This document shows, one piece after another, positions 14,232 to 23,534 of a stretch of 34,682 nt of DNA (position 1 is its first letter; each line of letters starts with the position of its first letter). The position numbers and the translations under genes are program-made. The notes under the pieces are model-generated. The model was given only the letters and a program-made list of their open reading frames with translations, was not told where the DNA came from and searched no databases. Origin of the DNA: Saprospiraceae bacterium (GTDB lineage: Bacteria; Bacteroidota; Bacteroidia; Chitinophagales; Saprospiraceae); assembly GCA_013140975.1 (NCBI GenBank), contig JABFRV010000169.1:1-34682 (forward strand), written 5' to 3'.

Positions 14232-15716
14232 ATGAAAGAATTATATATCAAGTATAAATCTTTAGTTGTCGGATCTTTTATTTTAGTCGTTTCGGCCTTA
14301 CTCTATATTGCCAATCCTTTACAACTAGCTTTTGAGGCTAATATTACTTTGTGTTTTGCATTTGTAATGATATCTACCTGGATTTCTGAGATCATTCCAA
14401 TGCCTGTTACTTCATTATTACCTCTTCTGTTATTTCCATTGTTTGGTATTTCAACTCTTCAGGCTGTAAGTGTATCTTATTCTGATCCAGTGATTTTTCT
14501 ATTTATGGGTGGATTCTTCCTTGCAATCGCCATTGAAAAATGGAACCTGCATACCCGAATTGCTCTTCATGTCATTAATTTTTGCGGACATCATCCATCT
14601 CGGGTACTTTTGGGATTTATGCTGTCTACATACTTGATAAGTATGTGGATCAGCAATACAGCTACCACCATGATGATGTATCCTATTGCACTTTCAATTA
14701 TACATGTACTTTCAGAAAATAATAAACCAGAACAAATAAAAAAATTTAGTATTGCTATATTATTATGTATCGCATATGCTTCCAATATTGGCGGTTTAGC
14801 TACAATCATTGGCACCCCGCCGAATAGTGCCTTCATTGCCTTTGTTAAAGATCAATATCAGATTCAGATTGGTTTTTTAAAGTGGATGATTATCTGTGTT
14901 CCTATTTCATTAACTTTATTAATTCTTCTTTTTTTAACTTTCAATTTTGTATTGTTTCCAAGTAAGCTTGAAAACTCTGAAAAAGGAAAATCATTTCTGA
15001 AAGAAAAAATAAAATTATTAGGATCCTGGACTTCTGGTGAGAAAAGAGTCATGATTATCTTTTTATGCATGGCCTTACTATGGATTTTTAAAGATTTTAT
15101 AAATCAATTTACATCTTTAAAACTAACAGATACTTTCGTGGCATTACTTGGTACTTTCTTATTATTTATTTTCCCCTCCGGAAATAATCAGAATGTACAA
15201 GAATATGAAATAGACGAAACGAATATTCGAACCAAAAGGCTGCTCAATTGGGGTGACACTTCCAAGATGAGTTGGGGAATATTAATAATGTTTGGAGGCG
15301 GTCTTGCACTTGCCAAGCAATTAGAAAATTGTGGTCTGCTTAATTCCTTGGGATCCAATTTATCAGGATATGTCTCTTCAAACCTATTTCTAACAATACT
15401 CCTTGTAACTACGATTACAATATTTCTAAGCGAGGTAATGAGTAATATAGCTCAGGTCATCGTATTTAGTCCCATCATTTGTTCCATATCCGTTTCAATG
15501 GGCCTTTCACCTCTTGTGCTCGGAATACCAATGTGCCTGGCCGCGTCCTGTGCAAGCATGTTACCAATGGGTACACCTCCTAATGCTATTGTTTATGGTA
15601 GTGGACAAATACCATTGCGTAATATGTTAAAAGCCGGATGGGTTTTAAATTTTATAAGCATCATTACAATCACTGTTTTTTGCTATACTTTTGCTGTGCT
15701 CCTTAAAATAATATAA
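14232..15716 (+). CDS. DASS/SLC13-family anion symporter (dicarboxylate/sulfate type)
   Basis: 494 residues, about 11 membrane helices. The family couples Na+ to uptake of di- or tricarboxylates (or sulfate). The first re-entrant signature is MWISNTATTMMMYPIA (about 137-152, containing the SNT motif that binds Na+ and substrate carboxylate). The second is SEVMSNIAQVIVFSP (SNI rather than SNT, a variation also known in eukaryotic citrate carriers). The pattern AASCASMLPMGTPPNAIVYGSG near residue 440-460 is diagnostic. TIIGTPPNS in the first half mirrors it. The gene follows the TerC gene after 47 bases and may be partly co-transcribed; a TAACTTTA sequence in the gap could be its own weak -7 box. 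The substrate is not determinable here. Confidence 0.92.
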   Translation: MKELYIKYKSLVVGSFILVVSALLYIANPLQLAFEANITLCFAFVMISTWISEIIPMPVTSLLPLLLFPLFGISTLQAVSVSYSDPVIFLFMGGFFLAIAIEKWNLHTRIALHVINFCGHHPSRVLLGFMLSTYLISMWISNTATTMMMYPIALSIIHVLSENNKPEQIKKFSIAILLCIAYASNIGGLATIIGTPPNSAFIAFVKDQYQIQIGFLKWMIICVPISLTLLILLFLTFNFVLFPSKLENSEKGKSFLKEKIKLLGSWTSGEKRVMIIFLCMALLWIFKDFINQFTSLKLTDTFVALLGTFLLFIFPSGNNQNVQEYEIDETNIRTKRLLNWGDTSKMSWGILIMFGGGLALAKQLENCGLLNSLGSNLSGYVSSNLFLTILLVTTITIFLSEVMSNIAQVIVFSPIICSISVSMGLSPLVLGIPMCLAASCASMLPMGTPPNAIVYGSGQIPLRNMLKAGWVLNFISIITITVFCYTFAVLLKII

Positions 15717-15867
15717 CTTATTTTAAAATTTTTATTTCTCATTGTTTGTAATTTTATCTGCAATTTTATAAACAGAGGTTACTAAAATTCTTTTCTACTT
15801 TAACCCTTTAAAAATTTTCAAAATAATTTATTTAATAACTATGTCTCTTACTTTTCATGTATATATG

Positions 15868-15875
15868 TATCTTTA
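15868..15875 (+). promoter_or_regulatory. -7-like box of the LytTR regulator
   Basis: TATCTTTA (one mismatch to TAnnTTTG) ends four bases before the ATG, the same geometry as for mnmG. The rest of the gap from 15717 is AT-rich with no other visible signal. Confidence 0.35.
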
Positions 15876-15879
15876 AGTT

Positions 15880-16581
15880 ATGAAACTGAAATGCCTTGTA
15901 ATTGACGACGATCCAATGATATGTGATCTGGTTAAGCATTTTTGTAGCAAGTTAGAAGAAATAGAATATTGTCTTTCAGCCAATACAGGCAACGATGGAT
16001 TACAAGTATTAAGCCAGCAAAAATTTGACGTCTTACTTCTGGATTATCACTTACCTGATATGACCGGGCAATCTATATTAGAAATCAGATCACAGAATAT
16101 TCCTGTGATCATGATAACTTCGGAAAAGGATTTCGCAGCATTGGCTTTTGATTACGATGAAATTGTTGATTTCCTGGTTAAACCACTTCATTTTGATAGG
16201 TTTAAAAAAGCTATAAACCGGGTCCATCATGGAGATTCAAACTCTAAATCGATACTCCAGGACGACAATGATATATGTTATATTAAGGATGGAAATAAAT
16301 ATGTGAAAGTCAATTATAATGATATTCATTTTCTACGTTCGGAAGAAAATTATGTTGCATTTGTATTACATGATAAAACCATTTTAAGTCTAATCCCTTT
16401 AAAGAATGTTGAAGCTTTACTTCCCAGCCATTTTAAGAGGGTTCACAGGTCTTTTATTGTAAATTTAAATAAGGTAGAGAAAACAACTCTTGAAGAAATT
16501 ACAATTGGTTCGCGCCAAATTCCAATTAGTCAAAAATACAAAAAAGAATTTTTTGAAATTCTAAACAACAAATTACTTTAA
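15880..16581 (+). CDS. LytTR-type response regulator
   Basis: 233 residues. An N-terminal receiver domain (1-120) has the acidic pocket (VIDDDP, residues 7-12), phosphoacceptor Asp55 (LLLDYHLPD), the conserved Thr/Ser (MITSEK) and Lys101 (FLVKPLHF). The C-terminal LytTR DNA-binding domain (about 130-233) contains VNYNDIHFLRSEENYVAFVL, LIPLKNVEALLPSHFKRVHRSFIVNLNKVE and GSRQIPISQKYKKEF, all typical. It probably regulates target genes when phosphorylated. Its 3' end overlaps by four bases that of the convergent hybrid sensor kinase, whose HPt domain could supply the phosphate. Partnership is inferred from adjacency only. A -7-like TATCTTTA box sits four bases before the ATG. Confidence 0.94.
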   Translation: MKLKCLVIDDDPMICDLVKHFCSKLEEIEYCLSANTGNDGLQVLSQQKFDVLLLDYHLPDMTGQSILEIRSQNIPVIMITSEKDFAALAFDYDEIVDFLVKPLHFDRFKKAINRVHHGDSNSKSILQDDNDICYIKDGNKYVKVNYNDIHFLRSEENYVAFVLHDKTILSLIPLKNVEALLPSHFKRVHRSFIVNLNKVEKTTLEEITIGSRQIPISQKYKKEFFEILNNKLL

Positions 16582-19226
16582 GTAGATAAAATTGAAGCGT
16601 GAATCTTAGCTAATTTTATGCTATTCGTTAATTTTTCTATGTGAACCTGCATTGCTTTATGATCTAATTCTTGAGACAGATCCAGTTCTATCCAATATTG
16701 TTCAACACTGTTCATGCCAAACTTTCTTAATGAATTAGCCATTTTATGAATCACTTTATTTTTATTCTCATTGTTTCTTAACTGAATAGCCTCTTTCAAC
16801 ATATCAACAGACGATGTCCACTCTTCGATAAGAATGTTATAAAAATTCAATATTTTATCCTTATGGCCATCATAATCGGTAAATATTTTCTGAAACTCTG
16901 CAACACCATTCTGCTTTATCAACCATAATCGTTCAATCTGCTCTTGAAGAAATTCTCCATTAACAGGCTTTTGAATAACGGTATCTAATAATCCTTTACT
17001 CTTTATCAATGGCTGTGCCAAATCGTGATTACCCGTAACCATTATAACAACGCTTTTTTCATGCGTTAATAATTTAATAGATGGGAGAATTTCAATGATA
17101 GACCTGTCATTAACCTGATCATCAGTTATCACAATATCAAAATTACTTGTGTCTTCTAACGTATTTAATTCAGAAGCTTCCATGATCGGAATTAACTGAT
17201 AATTCTTTTCAGAAAAAATATGCTTGTACCAATAGATTATCTGAGGGTCATCATCAATAATAAGCATCTTTGTTATTGGCTTAACGGGTATATCCAAAAA
17301 TCCCTTTATCTCAGTTTTTGTTCTGATCCCATGAATTGAAAAAGTAAAAGTTGCACCAATACCACTTTCATCTAGTAATAACTTGGATTTAAAAAGTGAT
17401 AATAGCTGAACTACAATCGGAAGTCCAAGTCCTGCTCCATATTGATTCATTGAATCATTATCATTCAGTTTTTCAAATCGTGAAATAATTGTATTGAATT
17501 TCTCTTTAGGAATACCAGGTCCGGTATCAGTGATTTTGAAATTTATAAGATCTACATTTTCAGATTCCTCTTTACTATGAAGTAAAATATTTATTTGTCC
17601 ATTTGGAGGGGTAAATTTTAATGCATTTGATAACAGATTAATTATTATCTGATTAATTCTTAATTCATCTATTTCATAGGAATTCTGCTTTATTCGTTCG
17701 TCGCAATTGAATTGAATGCTGATCTTCTTATTGATTGCTTCAAATGAATAAGATTTGATAATTCGATTTACCAGGCTATATAAGTTACATGTTGTAGGTT
17801 GCAGAATAATTTTACCTTCCTTCAATTTAGAAAAATCAAGAATATCGTTAACAAGGGATAACAAAGTATTCGAACTAAACTTTAGACTCTCGATAATTGG
17901 TATTTGCTCATTATTTGGTTCATTGCTTTCCAGCATCCTGGTCATTCCCAATATGGTATGAAGAGGGTTTCTAATTTCGTGACTCATGTTTTGCAAAAAC
18001 TCTTCTTTCTGAATATTTGCAAGTTCTGCTTCACGCTTGGCTTTTTCCAAATTCACAATATTCGTCTTAATTACCTCAGCCATAGTATTAAAAGTATTGG
18101 CTATAATTCCTATTTCATCATTTCTTTGAATAGGAAGATCCGAAGTCTGAAGATTCTTTTCAAATTGAGAAATCGAATTTACAATATTCACCATATCTTT
18201 TGATTGCCTTTGCAACCACCACAATGCCAGGAACATAAATAATGACGATATCATAAGCGTTATTCCCGCAATGGACCATTTCCAATTTATAAATTTCTCC
18301 AGTAATTTATTTTCTTTCGATTGAGCTATAAAATATAACGAATAATTTTGTTTTGGATAATTTACTTTATTTACATAAAGTACTTTTCCCTTCGCTGATA
18401 CTCTCTTCTCTTTGTTTCCAGGTAATTGAAGAATCCCTAGTTCATCAAATACTGATTCTTTTTTACCATACTCAAACGCAAACGATTTACTGGCATCAGG
18501 ATGAATTAATGCATGGCCCTTAGAATCAATTAAATAAATTTCGAAGTCATTTTTTGATAATTCATTTAACTCAATAAATAATGAAGTCAGATTCACATTG
18601 ATTATTGCAATTCCATAAGAAATATTATTGAACCAAACAGGGCAAGATGCTCTTAGAGTAGGCATTACAGGTGTACTTATTTTGCCATATTCCTTATTTA
18701 AATCTATGATTGAAAAGTTGACCGAATCTTCCGGCAAATCTACTGTTTCTTTAAAATAAGCCGAGCTACCCTTCTGTTGTAATTCATTTGGGTTTACGAC
18801 CGTTATTGAAGTATTCATTCTGTCAACACGCAATACTTCTTTTCCATTATCTTTTCGCCCAATAAAACGAATTTGAGAATAATCGGGTCTTGAACTTAAA
18901 AATGAAATGTAATCAGAAGTCAGACCTTGTTTCTTGAATTCATCTGAAGACACATTCTCTGATCGAATATACTCTTTTAAATATGGACTTCGGGCAATAA
19001 AAATTACATCTTTTCTTGCATTCTCGACACTGGATTCTAGTTTTAAATTAAGGATCTCGAGGGTATGAAGTGCATTTTGTTCTGAAGATTTTAAAACAAT
19101 TTCATAACTGATCTTATAAATGAAATATCCAATCAGAATTGAACTTAATAATATCAGTGAAATATAAAATGCTGCATTTTTTACTGCAAGTGATATAAAT
19201 TTATTTGATTTTTGTTTGAAAATCAT
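16578..19226 (-). CDS. Hybrid sensor histidine kinase with receiver and HPt domains
   Basis: 882 residues from the chosen ATG at 19226. A longer start at 19262 would overlap the upstream RNase H gene by 32 bases; 19226 lies four bases after that stop. Order: membrane helix (about 17-38), extracytoplasmic CACHE-like sensor (about 45-310), second helix (about 317-338), HAMP with NDEIGIIANTFNTM (about 369-382), HisKA with His416 in NMSHEIRNPLH, and the HATPase domain (N box NLLSNALKF, G boxes DTGPGIP and GAGLGLP). A receiver domain follows (MLIIDDDP, phosphoacceptor Asp702 in VITDDQ), and a C-terminal HPt-like helical domain has His827 in IHKMANSLRKFG. This is a full His-Asp-His relay in one protein. 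The LytTR regulator, converging with a four-base overlap, is the obvious candidate acceptor. The sensed ligand is unknown. Confidence 0.93.
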   Translation of the reverse strand: MIFKQKSNKFISLAVKNAAFYISLILLSSILIGYFIYKISYEIVLKSSEQNALHTLEILNLKLESSVENARKDVIFIARSPYLKEYIRSENVSSDEFKKQGLTSDYISFLSSRPDYSQIRFIGRKDNGKEVLRVDRMNTSITVVNPNELQQKGSSAYFKETVDLPEDSVNFSIIDLNKEYGKISTPVMPTLRASCPVWFNNISYGIAIINVNLTSLFIELNELSKNDFEIYLIDSKGHALIHPDASKSFAFEYGKKESVFDELGILQLPGNKEKRVSAKGKVLYVNKVNYPKQNYSLYFIAQSKENKLLEKFINWKWSIAGITLMISSLFMFLALWWLQRQSKDMVNIVNSISQFEKNLQTSDLPIQRNDEIGIIANTFNTMAEVIKTNIVNLEKAKREAELANIQKEEFLQNMSHEIRNPLHTILGMTRMLESNEPNNEQIPIIESLKFSSNTLLSLVNDILDFSKLKEGKIILQPTTCNLYSLVNRIIKSYSFEAINKKISIQFNCDERIKQNSYEIDELRINQIIINLLSNALKFTPPNGQINILLHSKEESENVDLINFKITDTGPGIPKEKFNTIISRFEKLNDNDSMNQYGAGLGLPIVVQLLSLFKSKLLLDESGIGATFTFSIHGIRTKTEIKGFLDIPVKPITKMLIIDDDPQIIYWYKHIFSEKNYQLIPIMEASELNTLEDTSNFDIVITDDQVNDRSIIEILPSIKLLTHEKSVVIMVTGNHDLAQPLIKSKGLLDTVIQKPVNGEFLQEQIERLWLIKQNGVAEFQKIFTDYDGHKDKILNFYNILIEEWTSSVDMLKEAIQLRNNENKNKVIHKMANSLRKFGMNSVEQYWIELDLSQELDHKAMQVHIEKLTNSIKLAKIHASILST

Positions 19227-19230
19227 TTCT

Positions 19231-19869
19231 TTACTTTCTTCCAAAATCTGCAGGTATTTCACCCCATATTTCAGTTTCCCACTTTCTTATTTCATTTGAA
19301 TATGAATTTGAATTAAGCCAATCAACAGCCCTAGTCATCAAATCTTTGATTTCGACATTGCTTTTATCAAATACGAGCTTTGTATTTGGTTTCTTTTTCT
19401 TAACCCATCCAATAGCCGTCTTTGAATCAGAATAAATTATGGTTTCACTTTTCTTCAGCTTCTTTAAAAGAGCCAGTGCATGAACCAAAGCTAGAAACTC
19501 TCCTATATTGTTCGTTCCATTTCTCAAAGGACCTACATGAAATAGCTCCTTACCGGTAAATGGCTCAACTGCTCTATATTCCATTTTTCCCGGATTGCCT
19601 TGACAGGCTGCATCAACTGTAATACTATTACCGGGAACTATATCTTTCCAGTTCTTTGACTGAGGAATGGATTTTTTTTTCTTTTCAGCGATTGCTGAAT
19701 TAGAAAACCCTGAAGCATAAGCATCCTGGGCTTCTTTTAATGTTGAAAAAGACTTGTATCTGGCATTTGGATAAGCTTTTACCTGCAACAAGCACTCATT
19801 CCAGTTTAAATAAATTCCGGGATTAATTCCCTCCCAAACTACATAATATTTCTGCTTAGGCTTTTCCAA
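19231..19869 (-). CDS. rnhA: Ribonuclease H1 with N-terminal hybrid-binding domain
   Basis: Cleaves RNA in RNA-DNA hybrids, removing primers and R-loops; cytosolic. 212 residues. The N-terminal caulimovirus-VI-type hybrid-binding domain (about 7-55) has YYVVWEGINPGIY and the ARYKSFSTLKEAQDAY pattern. A lysine-rich linker (about 62-75) leads to the catalytic domain, with Asp86 (TVDAACQGNPG), Glu124 (NNIGEFLAL), Asp148 (IIYSDSKTA) and the final Asp near residue 208 (WGEIPADFGRK). This architecture is common in Bacteroidota and Firmicutes. The gene starts six bases after the HAD phosphatase gene stop and is followed four bases later by the hybrid kinase. Confidence 0.95.
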   Translation of the reverse strand: MEKPKQKYYVVWEGINPGIYLNWNECLLQVKAYPNARYKSFSTLKEAQDAYASGFSNSAIAEKKKKSIPQSKNWKDIVPGNSITVDAACQGNPGKMEYRAVEPFTGKELFHVGPLRNGTNNIGEFLALVHALALLKKLKKSETIIYSDSKTAIGWVKKKKPNTKLVFDKSNVEIKDLMTRAVDWLNSNSYSNEIRKWETEIWGEIPADFGRK

Positions 19870-19875
19870 TTTTGA

Positions 19876-20295
19876 TTATTCTTCAAATTTCTCAGACTCA
19901 CCTATTTTTCCAATGAGTGTTGAAAATTTTCCTTTGAAGTGCGTTGTCTTTACCGGATGATTATCTATCCAGTGATAATTTCCACCCCTTGGCTTTCCAT
20001 ATAAAACAGAATGATATTTAAATCCATTTTCAGTTAACCAGATTTCAGTTATTTCTTTAAGATCTACTGTTCTGCTTGTAAAAAATGTCACTATATGACC
20101 GGCATCATACAAATTGTTTACATATTGCGTTGCACCGTCGTATAGATTCGCTGATTTCATTCTTTCAGGTTCTTCATTTGGAATATCTTCACAAATTGTT
20201 CCATCTATATCAATTAAATAATTAATTATAGATTCTGCAAGAACTGGACTCAATGACTTTCCTTCTTTATCAGTGTTAAAATGAATTTGTTCCAA
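19876..20295 (-). CDS. HAD-superfamily phosphatase-like protein
   Basis: 139 residues. A compact HAD fold with motif I NYLIDIDGTIC (nucleophile Asp29, acid/base Asp31), motif II FFTSRT (about residues 72-77) and a late GKPRGGNYHWIDN (about 100-112), which supplies the Lys and Asp of motifs III and IV. There is no large cap domain. Similar small proteins are found near surface-sugar genes in other bacteria, but no sugar genes are adjacent here. The substrate is unknown; a small phosphorylated sugar or nucleotide is plausible. It lies 13 bases downstream of the S9 peptidase gene and six upstream of rnhA, in a probable single transcript. Confidence 0.8.
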   Translation of the reverse strand: MEQIHFNTDKEGKSLSPVLAESIINYLIDIDGTICEDIPNEEPERMKSANLYDGATQYVNNLYDAGHIVTFFTSRTVDLKEITEIWLTENGFKYHSVLYGKPRGGNYHWIDNHPVKTTHFKGKFSTLIGKIGESEKFEE

Positions 20296-20308
20296 AAAAA
20301 AATGTAAT

Positions 20309-22324
20309 TTATTTTTGCAAATATTGATTCAACCAGGAGTAAAATTCTTTCTGCCATAATATTCCGTTTTGCGCGGACTGTATCCAATGGCCTTCCTCCG
20401 GAAATAACAAAAGTTTGCTTGGAATTCCTTTAAGTTGTGCTGCCTGATATGCTTGCAAGCCCTCACTCACCGGAACTCTATAATCTTTTTCTCCATGTAT
20501 TACAAGTATTGGAGTATCCCACTTATCAACAAAATTATGGGGTGAAAATTTTTCATATTGCTTCTTATGTGTTTTTTCCCAATACGGGCCGCCTATGTCA
20601 TAATTAGCAAACCACATTTCTTCAGTTGTTCCATACCAGGATTCCATATTATACATTCCACAATGTGAGATAAAACATTTAAATCTTTTATTATGATTTC
20701 CTGCAAGATAGAATACAGAATAACCGCCAAAGCTTGCACCTATAGCTCCTAGTTTGTTTCGATCTACAAAAGTTTCAGTACATGCATCATCGATAGCACT
20801 TAAATAATCTTTCATACATTGACCTCCCCAATCTTTAGAAATTGCAAGATTCCATTCTTGCCCAAAACCAGGCATTCCTCTTCTGCATGGTGCAACCACT
20901 ACATAACCATTAGAAGCCATCAATGAAAAATTCCATCGGTATGAAAAAAACTGACTCACTGTAGATTGTGGTCCTCCCTGACAATACAATAAAGTAGGAT
21001 ATTTCTTAGAAGGATCGAAGCCAGGAGGCAGTATTGTCCAGACTAACATTTTCTTTCCGTCTGTTGTAGTAATCCATTTAGACTGAACCGTGGGTTTGTC
21101 AATAGTATTCCATATTGTTGAATTCACTTGCGTTATTTGACTCAATTTACCGGATGCATTCACCGTATATATCTCTGCTGACTCAGTCATACTAACCTTA
21201 GATGCAACAATTACTTTATTTGCATACCTGTAATCAGTGATATCGTGAACACCATTTGTTAATTGATTAACTGAAGCGGTTGCTACATCCATAGTCATAA
21301 TTTGCTTACAACCATTAATTGCACTGGTAAAATAAATCGTCTTACCATCCATTGACCATAAAGCATTATCCATGTCGTTATCAAATTTCCCTCCAAGATC
21401 AATTGTCTTTTTTGATTTTATGTCATATAAGGTCAATCTGTTCTTATCCGCTTCATAAACCGGAGTAAGCATACTATTAAAAATTAATTGTGTTCCATCC
21501 GGAGAAAAGACCGGATTCTTATCATAGCCTTTATTAAACGAACTGATATTTATACTTGATTTATTTTGAACATCATAAATATAAATGTCAGTATTGGTTG
21601 ACAATGTATATTCTTTCCCAGTTAATTTTTTTATACTATATGCAATATATTTTCCATCCGGACTAACACTAACTTGTTCAATTCCGTCATTCGGTTCAGT
21701 AGGTGCTTCAAAAGCTTCTCCAATAATATTTACAGGACTACCTTTAACTTCTCCATTGGAATACGAAACATAAAAAACATTGCTATCATGACCGTCATCA
21801 TAACTTTTCCAATGTCGGTACATCAGATCTGTATAAATTCTTGCATTTGCTTTTGGAAGATCAGGATAAAGTTCAACAGTAGACTTTCTGTATTTTACAT
21901 CTCGTAAAAAAATTATTTTATCACCTGCTGGAGACCAAATAAATCCGTTCATTTCTATATCAGAAAGTTTTACATGATCTGTTCCATCAGAGTTCATTTC
22001 ATACAAAAGACCATTATACAAAAAATTAATTTTCTTTCCGTCAGGTCTGAATCTTGCATTTCCTTCAAAACCTTCATAATTTGTAATTTTCTTGGAAGGT
22101 GAATTACCATCCGTAGAAATTAAATACAAATTAGAGTTGCCTTTATTCTCAGAGATATTATAATTCACAACTGAATATACTGCTAACTTTCCATCAGGAC
22201 TAATATCCTCGAGTGTTACTCGACCCAGTTTCCATAATGTTTCTATGTCCAATAATTTTTTTTGTCCAAAAGCACAAAAACAAAAGATCAGAGAAATTGC
22301 AATTGCATTATAATATTTATTCAT
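20309..22324 (-). CDS. Exported S9-family prolyl-oligopeptidase-type peptidase
   Basis: 671 residues. A signal peptide (about 1-20, ending CAFGQ) sends it to the periplasm or beyond. The N-terminal two thirds is a beta-propeller-like domain with repeated 'SPDGKYIAYS' and 'FSPDGTQLIFNS' blades typical of S9 dipeptidyl aminopeptidases. The C-terminal alpha/beta-hydrolase domain starts near residue 420 and has the triad Ser531 (GASFGGYS), Asp614 (HGEKDYRVP) and His646 (PEEGHWI). It removes dipeptides or short peptides from oligopeptides, probably for amino acid use. It starts eight bases after the DUF3467 gene ends, inside a tight five-gene minus-strand run. The exact specificity (DPP-like versus acylaminoacyl) cannot be fixed from sequence. 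Confidence 0.93.
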   Translation of the reverse strand: MNKYYNAIAISLIFCFCAFGQKKLLDIETLWKLGRVTLEDISPDGKLAVYSVVNYNISENKGNSNLYLISTDGNSPSKKITNYEGFEGNARFRPDGKKINFLYNGLLYEMNSDGTDHVKLSDIEMNGFIWSPAGDKIIFLRDVKYRKSTVELYPDLPKANARIYTDLMYRHWKSYDDGHDSNVFYVSYSNGEVKGSPVNIIGEAFEAPTEPNDGIEQVSVSPDGKYIAYSIKKLTGKEYTLSTNTDIYIYDVQNKSSINISSFNKGYDKNPVFSPDGTQLIFNSMLTPVYEADKNRLTLYDIKSKKTIDLGGKFDNDMDNALWSMDGKTIYFTSAINGCKQIMTMDVATASVNQLTNGVHDITDYRYANKVIVASKVSMTESAEIYTVNASGKLSQITQVNSTIWNTIDKPTVQSKWITTTDGKKMLVWTILPPGFDPSKKYPTLLYCQGGPQSTVSQFFSYRWNFSLMASNGYVVVAPCRRGMPGFGQEWNLAISKDWGGQCMKDYLSAIDDACTETFVDRNKLGAIGASFGGYSVFYLAGNHNKRFKCFISHCGMYNMESWYGTTEEMWFANYDIGGPYWEKTHKKQYEKFSPHNFVDKWDTPILVIHGEKDYRVPVSEGLQAYQAAQLKGIPSKLLLFPEEGHWIQSAQNGILWQKEFYSWLNQYLQK

Positions 22325-22332
22325 AACAAGAT

Positions 22333-22650
22333 TTAAGCTTGAGCAACTGGCGTATTAAATGACATTGGTGGAAATTGCTGTGGTTCAGGGTCCTGAATCA
22401 TGCCAAATTGAGACTCATATTTACTAATATTGTCAGATAAAGCTTTTAGCAGTCTCTTCGCATGTTGAGGTGTCAGTACAATTCTAGCTTTAACTTTAGC
22501 TTTTGGAATATTGGGCATTAATCTTATAAAATCAAGCACAAACTCTGAATGTGAATGAGAAATAATTGCCAGATTAGAATATAAACCTTCTGCTATTTCT
22601 TCCGGAAGCTCAATATTGATCTCATTGGAATTTTTATTCTGATTTTCCAT
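22333..22650 (-). CDS. DUF3467-family protein
   Basis: 105 residues from ATG 22650. Family members are small cytosolic proteins of unknown function, found in many bacteria. Characteristic parts are INIELPEEIAEGLYSNLAII, HSHSEFVLDFIRLMP and KVKARIVLTPQHAKRLLKAL, followed by a Pro/Gln-rich tail (DPEPQQFPPMSFN). A longer reading frame begins at 22695, but a complete promoter has its -7 box at 22666-22673, inside that extension, so the later ATG is the start. The gene opens the minus-strand run with the S9 peptidase eight bases downstream. No function is proposed. Confidence 0.88.
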   Translation of the reverse strand: MENQNKNSNEINIELPEEIAEGLYSNLAIISHSHSEFVLDFIRLMPNIPKAKVKARIVLTPQHAKRLLKALSDNISKYESQFGMIQDPEPQQFPPMSFNTPVAQA

Positions 22651-22665
22651 AATTTTAAATTTTGG

Positions 22666-22696
22666 CAAATTTATGAAAAAAAGCGTAGGCTTCAAA
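22666..22696 (-). promoter_or_regulatory. Bacteroidota promoter of the DUF3467-peptidase gene run
   Basis: On the minus strand, TTTG (22696-22693), a 19-bp spacer and TAAATTTG (22673-22666) match both consensus boxes exactly, 15 bases before the ATG at 22650. This is the best promoter in the window and sets the start of the DUF3467 gene. Confidence 0.7.
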
Positions 22697-22747
22697 GGAA
22701 ATGTTCGTCCACATACTCTAAAATAATATATAAATAAAAGTTAAATA

Positions 22748-23356
22748 TTAATCTGACAACTCAGCAGTAAGCTCATTTCCGTTAAAATCAATTTCTTCTT
22801 GATTTAACCATTTATCATATTCGTCAGGTCGTACAATAATTGGCATCCTTTTCTTGGAATTATGAATTTCAGACATTAATTCATTTGCTTCTGTTGTAAG
22901 TATAGTATAGGTATGTATCACTTCCCCTGTTTTCTTGTTCGTCCATTCTGACCATAATCCTGCAAATGCAAAAACCTCCTCTCCTTTTACTTTAATTATA
23001 AATTTTCGTTTGCTTTTACCTTTTTCGTCTAACCACTGCCATTCATAAAATCCATTGGACGGAACAAGGCATCTGTTTTTTACATTTCCTTTAAATGAAG
23101 GCTTTTCGTGTATTGTCTCAACTTTTGCATTTAAAGTATATTTCTTTATTTCTTCGTCCTTTGACCACGATGGTATTAATCCCCACTGATAACGTTGAAG
23201 AGCATTCTTTTTTAAATTGGTTATTACAGGTGTTTTTGGATATGTAAATGCATTGATATGAAATTGTGGAGCAAGTTCTTCCATATTCTCTAGTGTTACC
23301 CGAAAATGCTTTGCAAGTTGTTGATCAGTCATCGAGACAAGGCTATGAAAACACAT
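22748..23356 (-). CDS. yedK: SRAP/YedK-family abasic-site-processing protein
   Basis: 202 residues. SRAP (HMCES/YedK) proteins form a thiazolidine crosslink through Cys2 to abasic sites in single-stranded DNA, shielding them. The start MCFHSL places Cys at position 2 after Met removal. Other active-site regions are LNAKVETI (Asn), FYEWQW (Glu) and EIHNSKKRMPIIV (His followed by RMP). Cytosolic. The gene lies upstream of the DUF3467 gene on the same strand but is separated by a promoter, and is divergent from acs across about 180 bases. The region upstream of it has no clear -7 match, and I saw no LexA-like palindrome. Confidence 0.93.
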   Translation of the reverse strand: MCFHSLVSMTDQQLAKHFRVTLENMEELAPQFHINAFTYPKTPVITNLKKNALQRYQWGLIPSWSKDEEIKKYTLNAKVETIHEKPSFKGNVKNRCLVPSNGFYEWQWLDEKGKSKRKFIIKVKGEEVFAFAGLWSEWTNKKTGEVIHTYTILTTEANELMSEIHNSKKRMPIIVRPDEYDKWLNQEEIDFNGNELTAELSD

Positions 23357-23508
23357 TACTCAATTATGGATTGTTACTAATTTTTAAGAGGTTAGGAAGA
23401 AAATTATAGACTTCTGCTTGCATTGCAAAAATACTACAAATTGTTTATACATGTTAATTTAATAATGTACAGTGATCTTGAAAAAAAATATAAATCAAAG
23501 AAATTATG

Positions 23509-23516
23509 TAAGTTTG
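23509..23516 (+). promoter_or_regulatory. -7 promoter box for acs
   Basis: TAAGTTTG matches TAnnTTTG exactly and lies 18 bases before the ATG at 23535. It lies inside a longer reading frame starting with GTG at 23472, so that upstream start is unlikely. Confidence 0.55.
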
Positions 23517-23534
23517 CTTCTAATTGCTAAAACA

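Noticed and set aside
23472-23534. GTG start extending acs by 21 residues
   Set aside because: A TAAGTTTG promoter box lies within the extension, and the extension does not resemble the family start.
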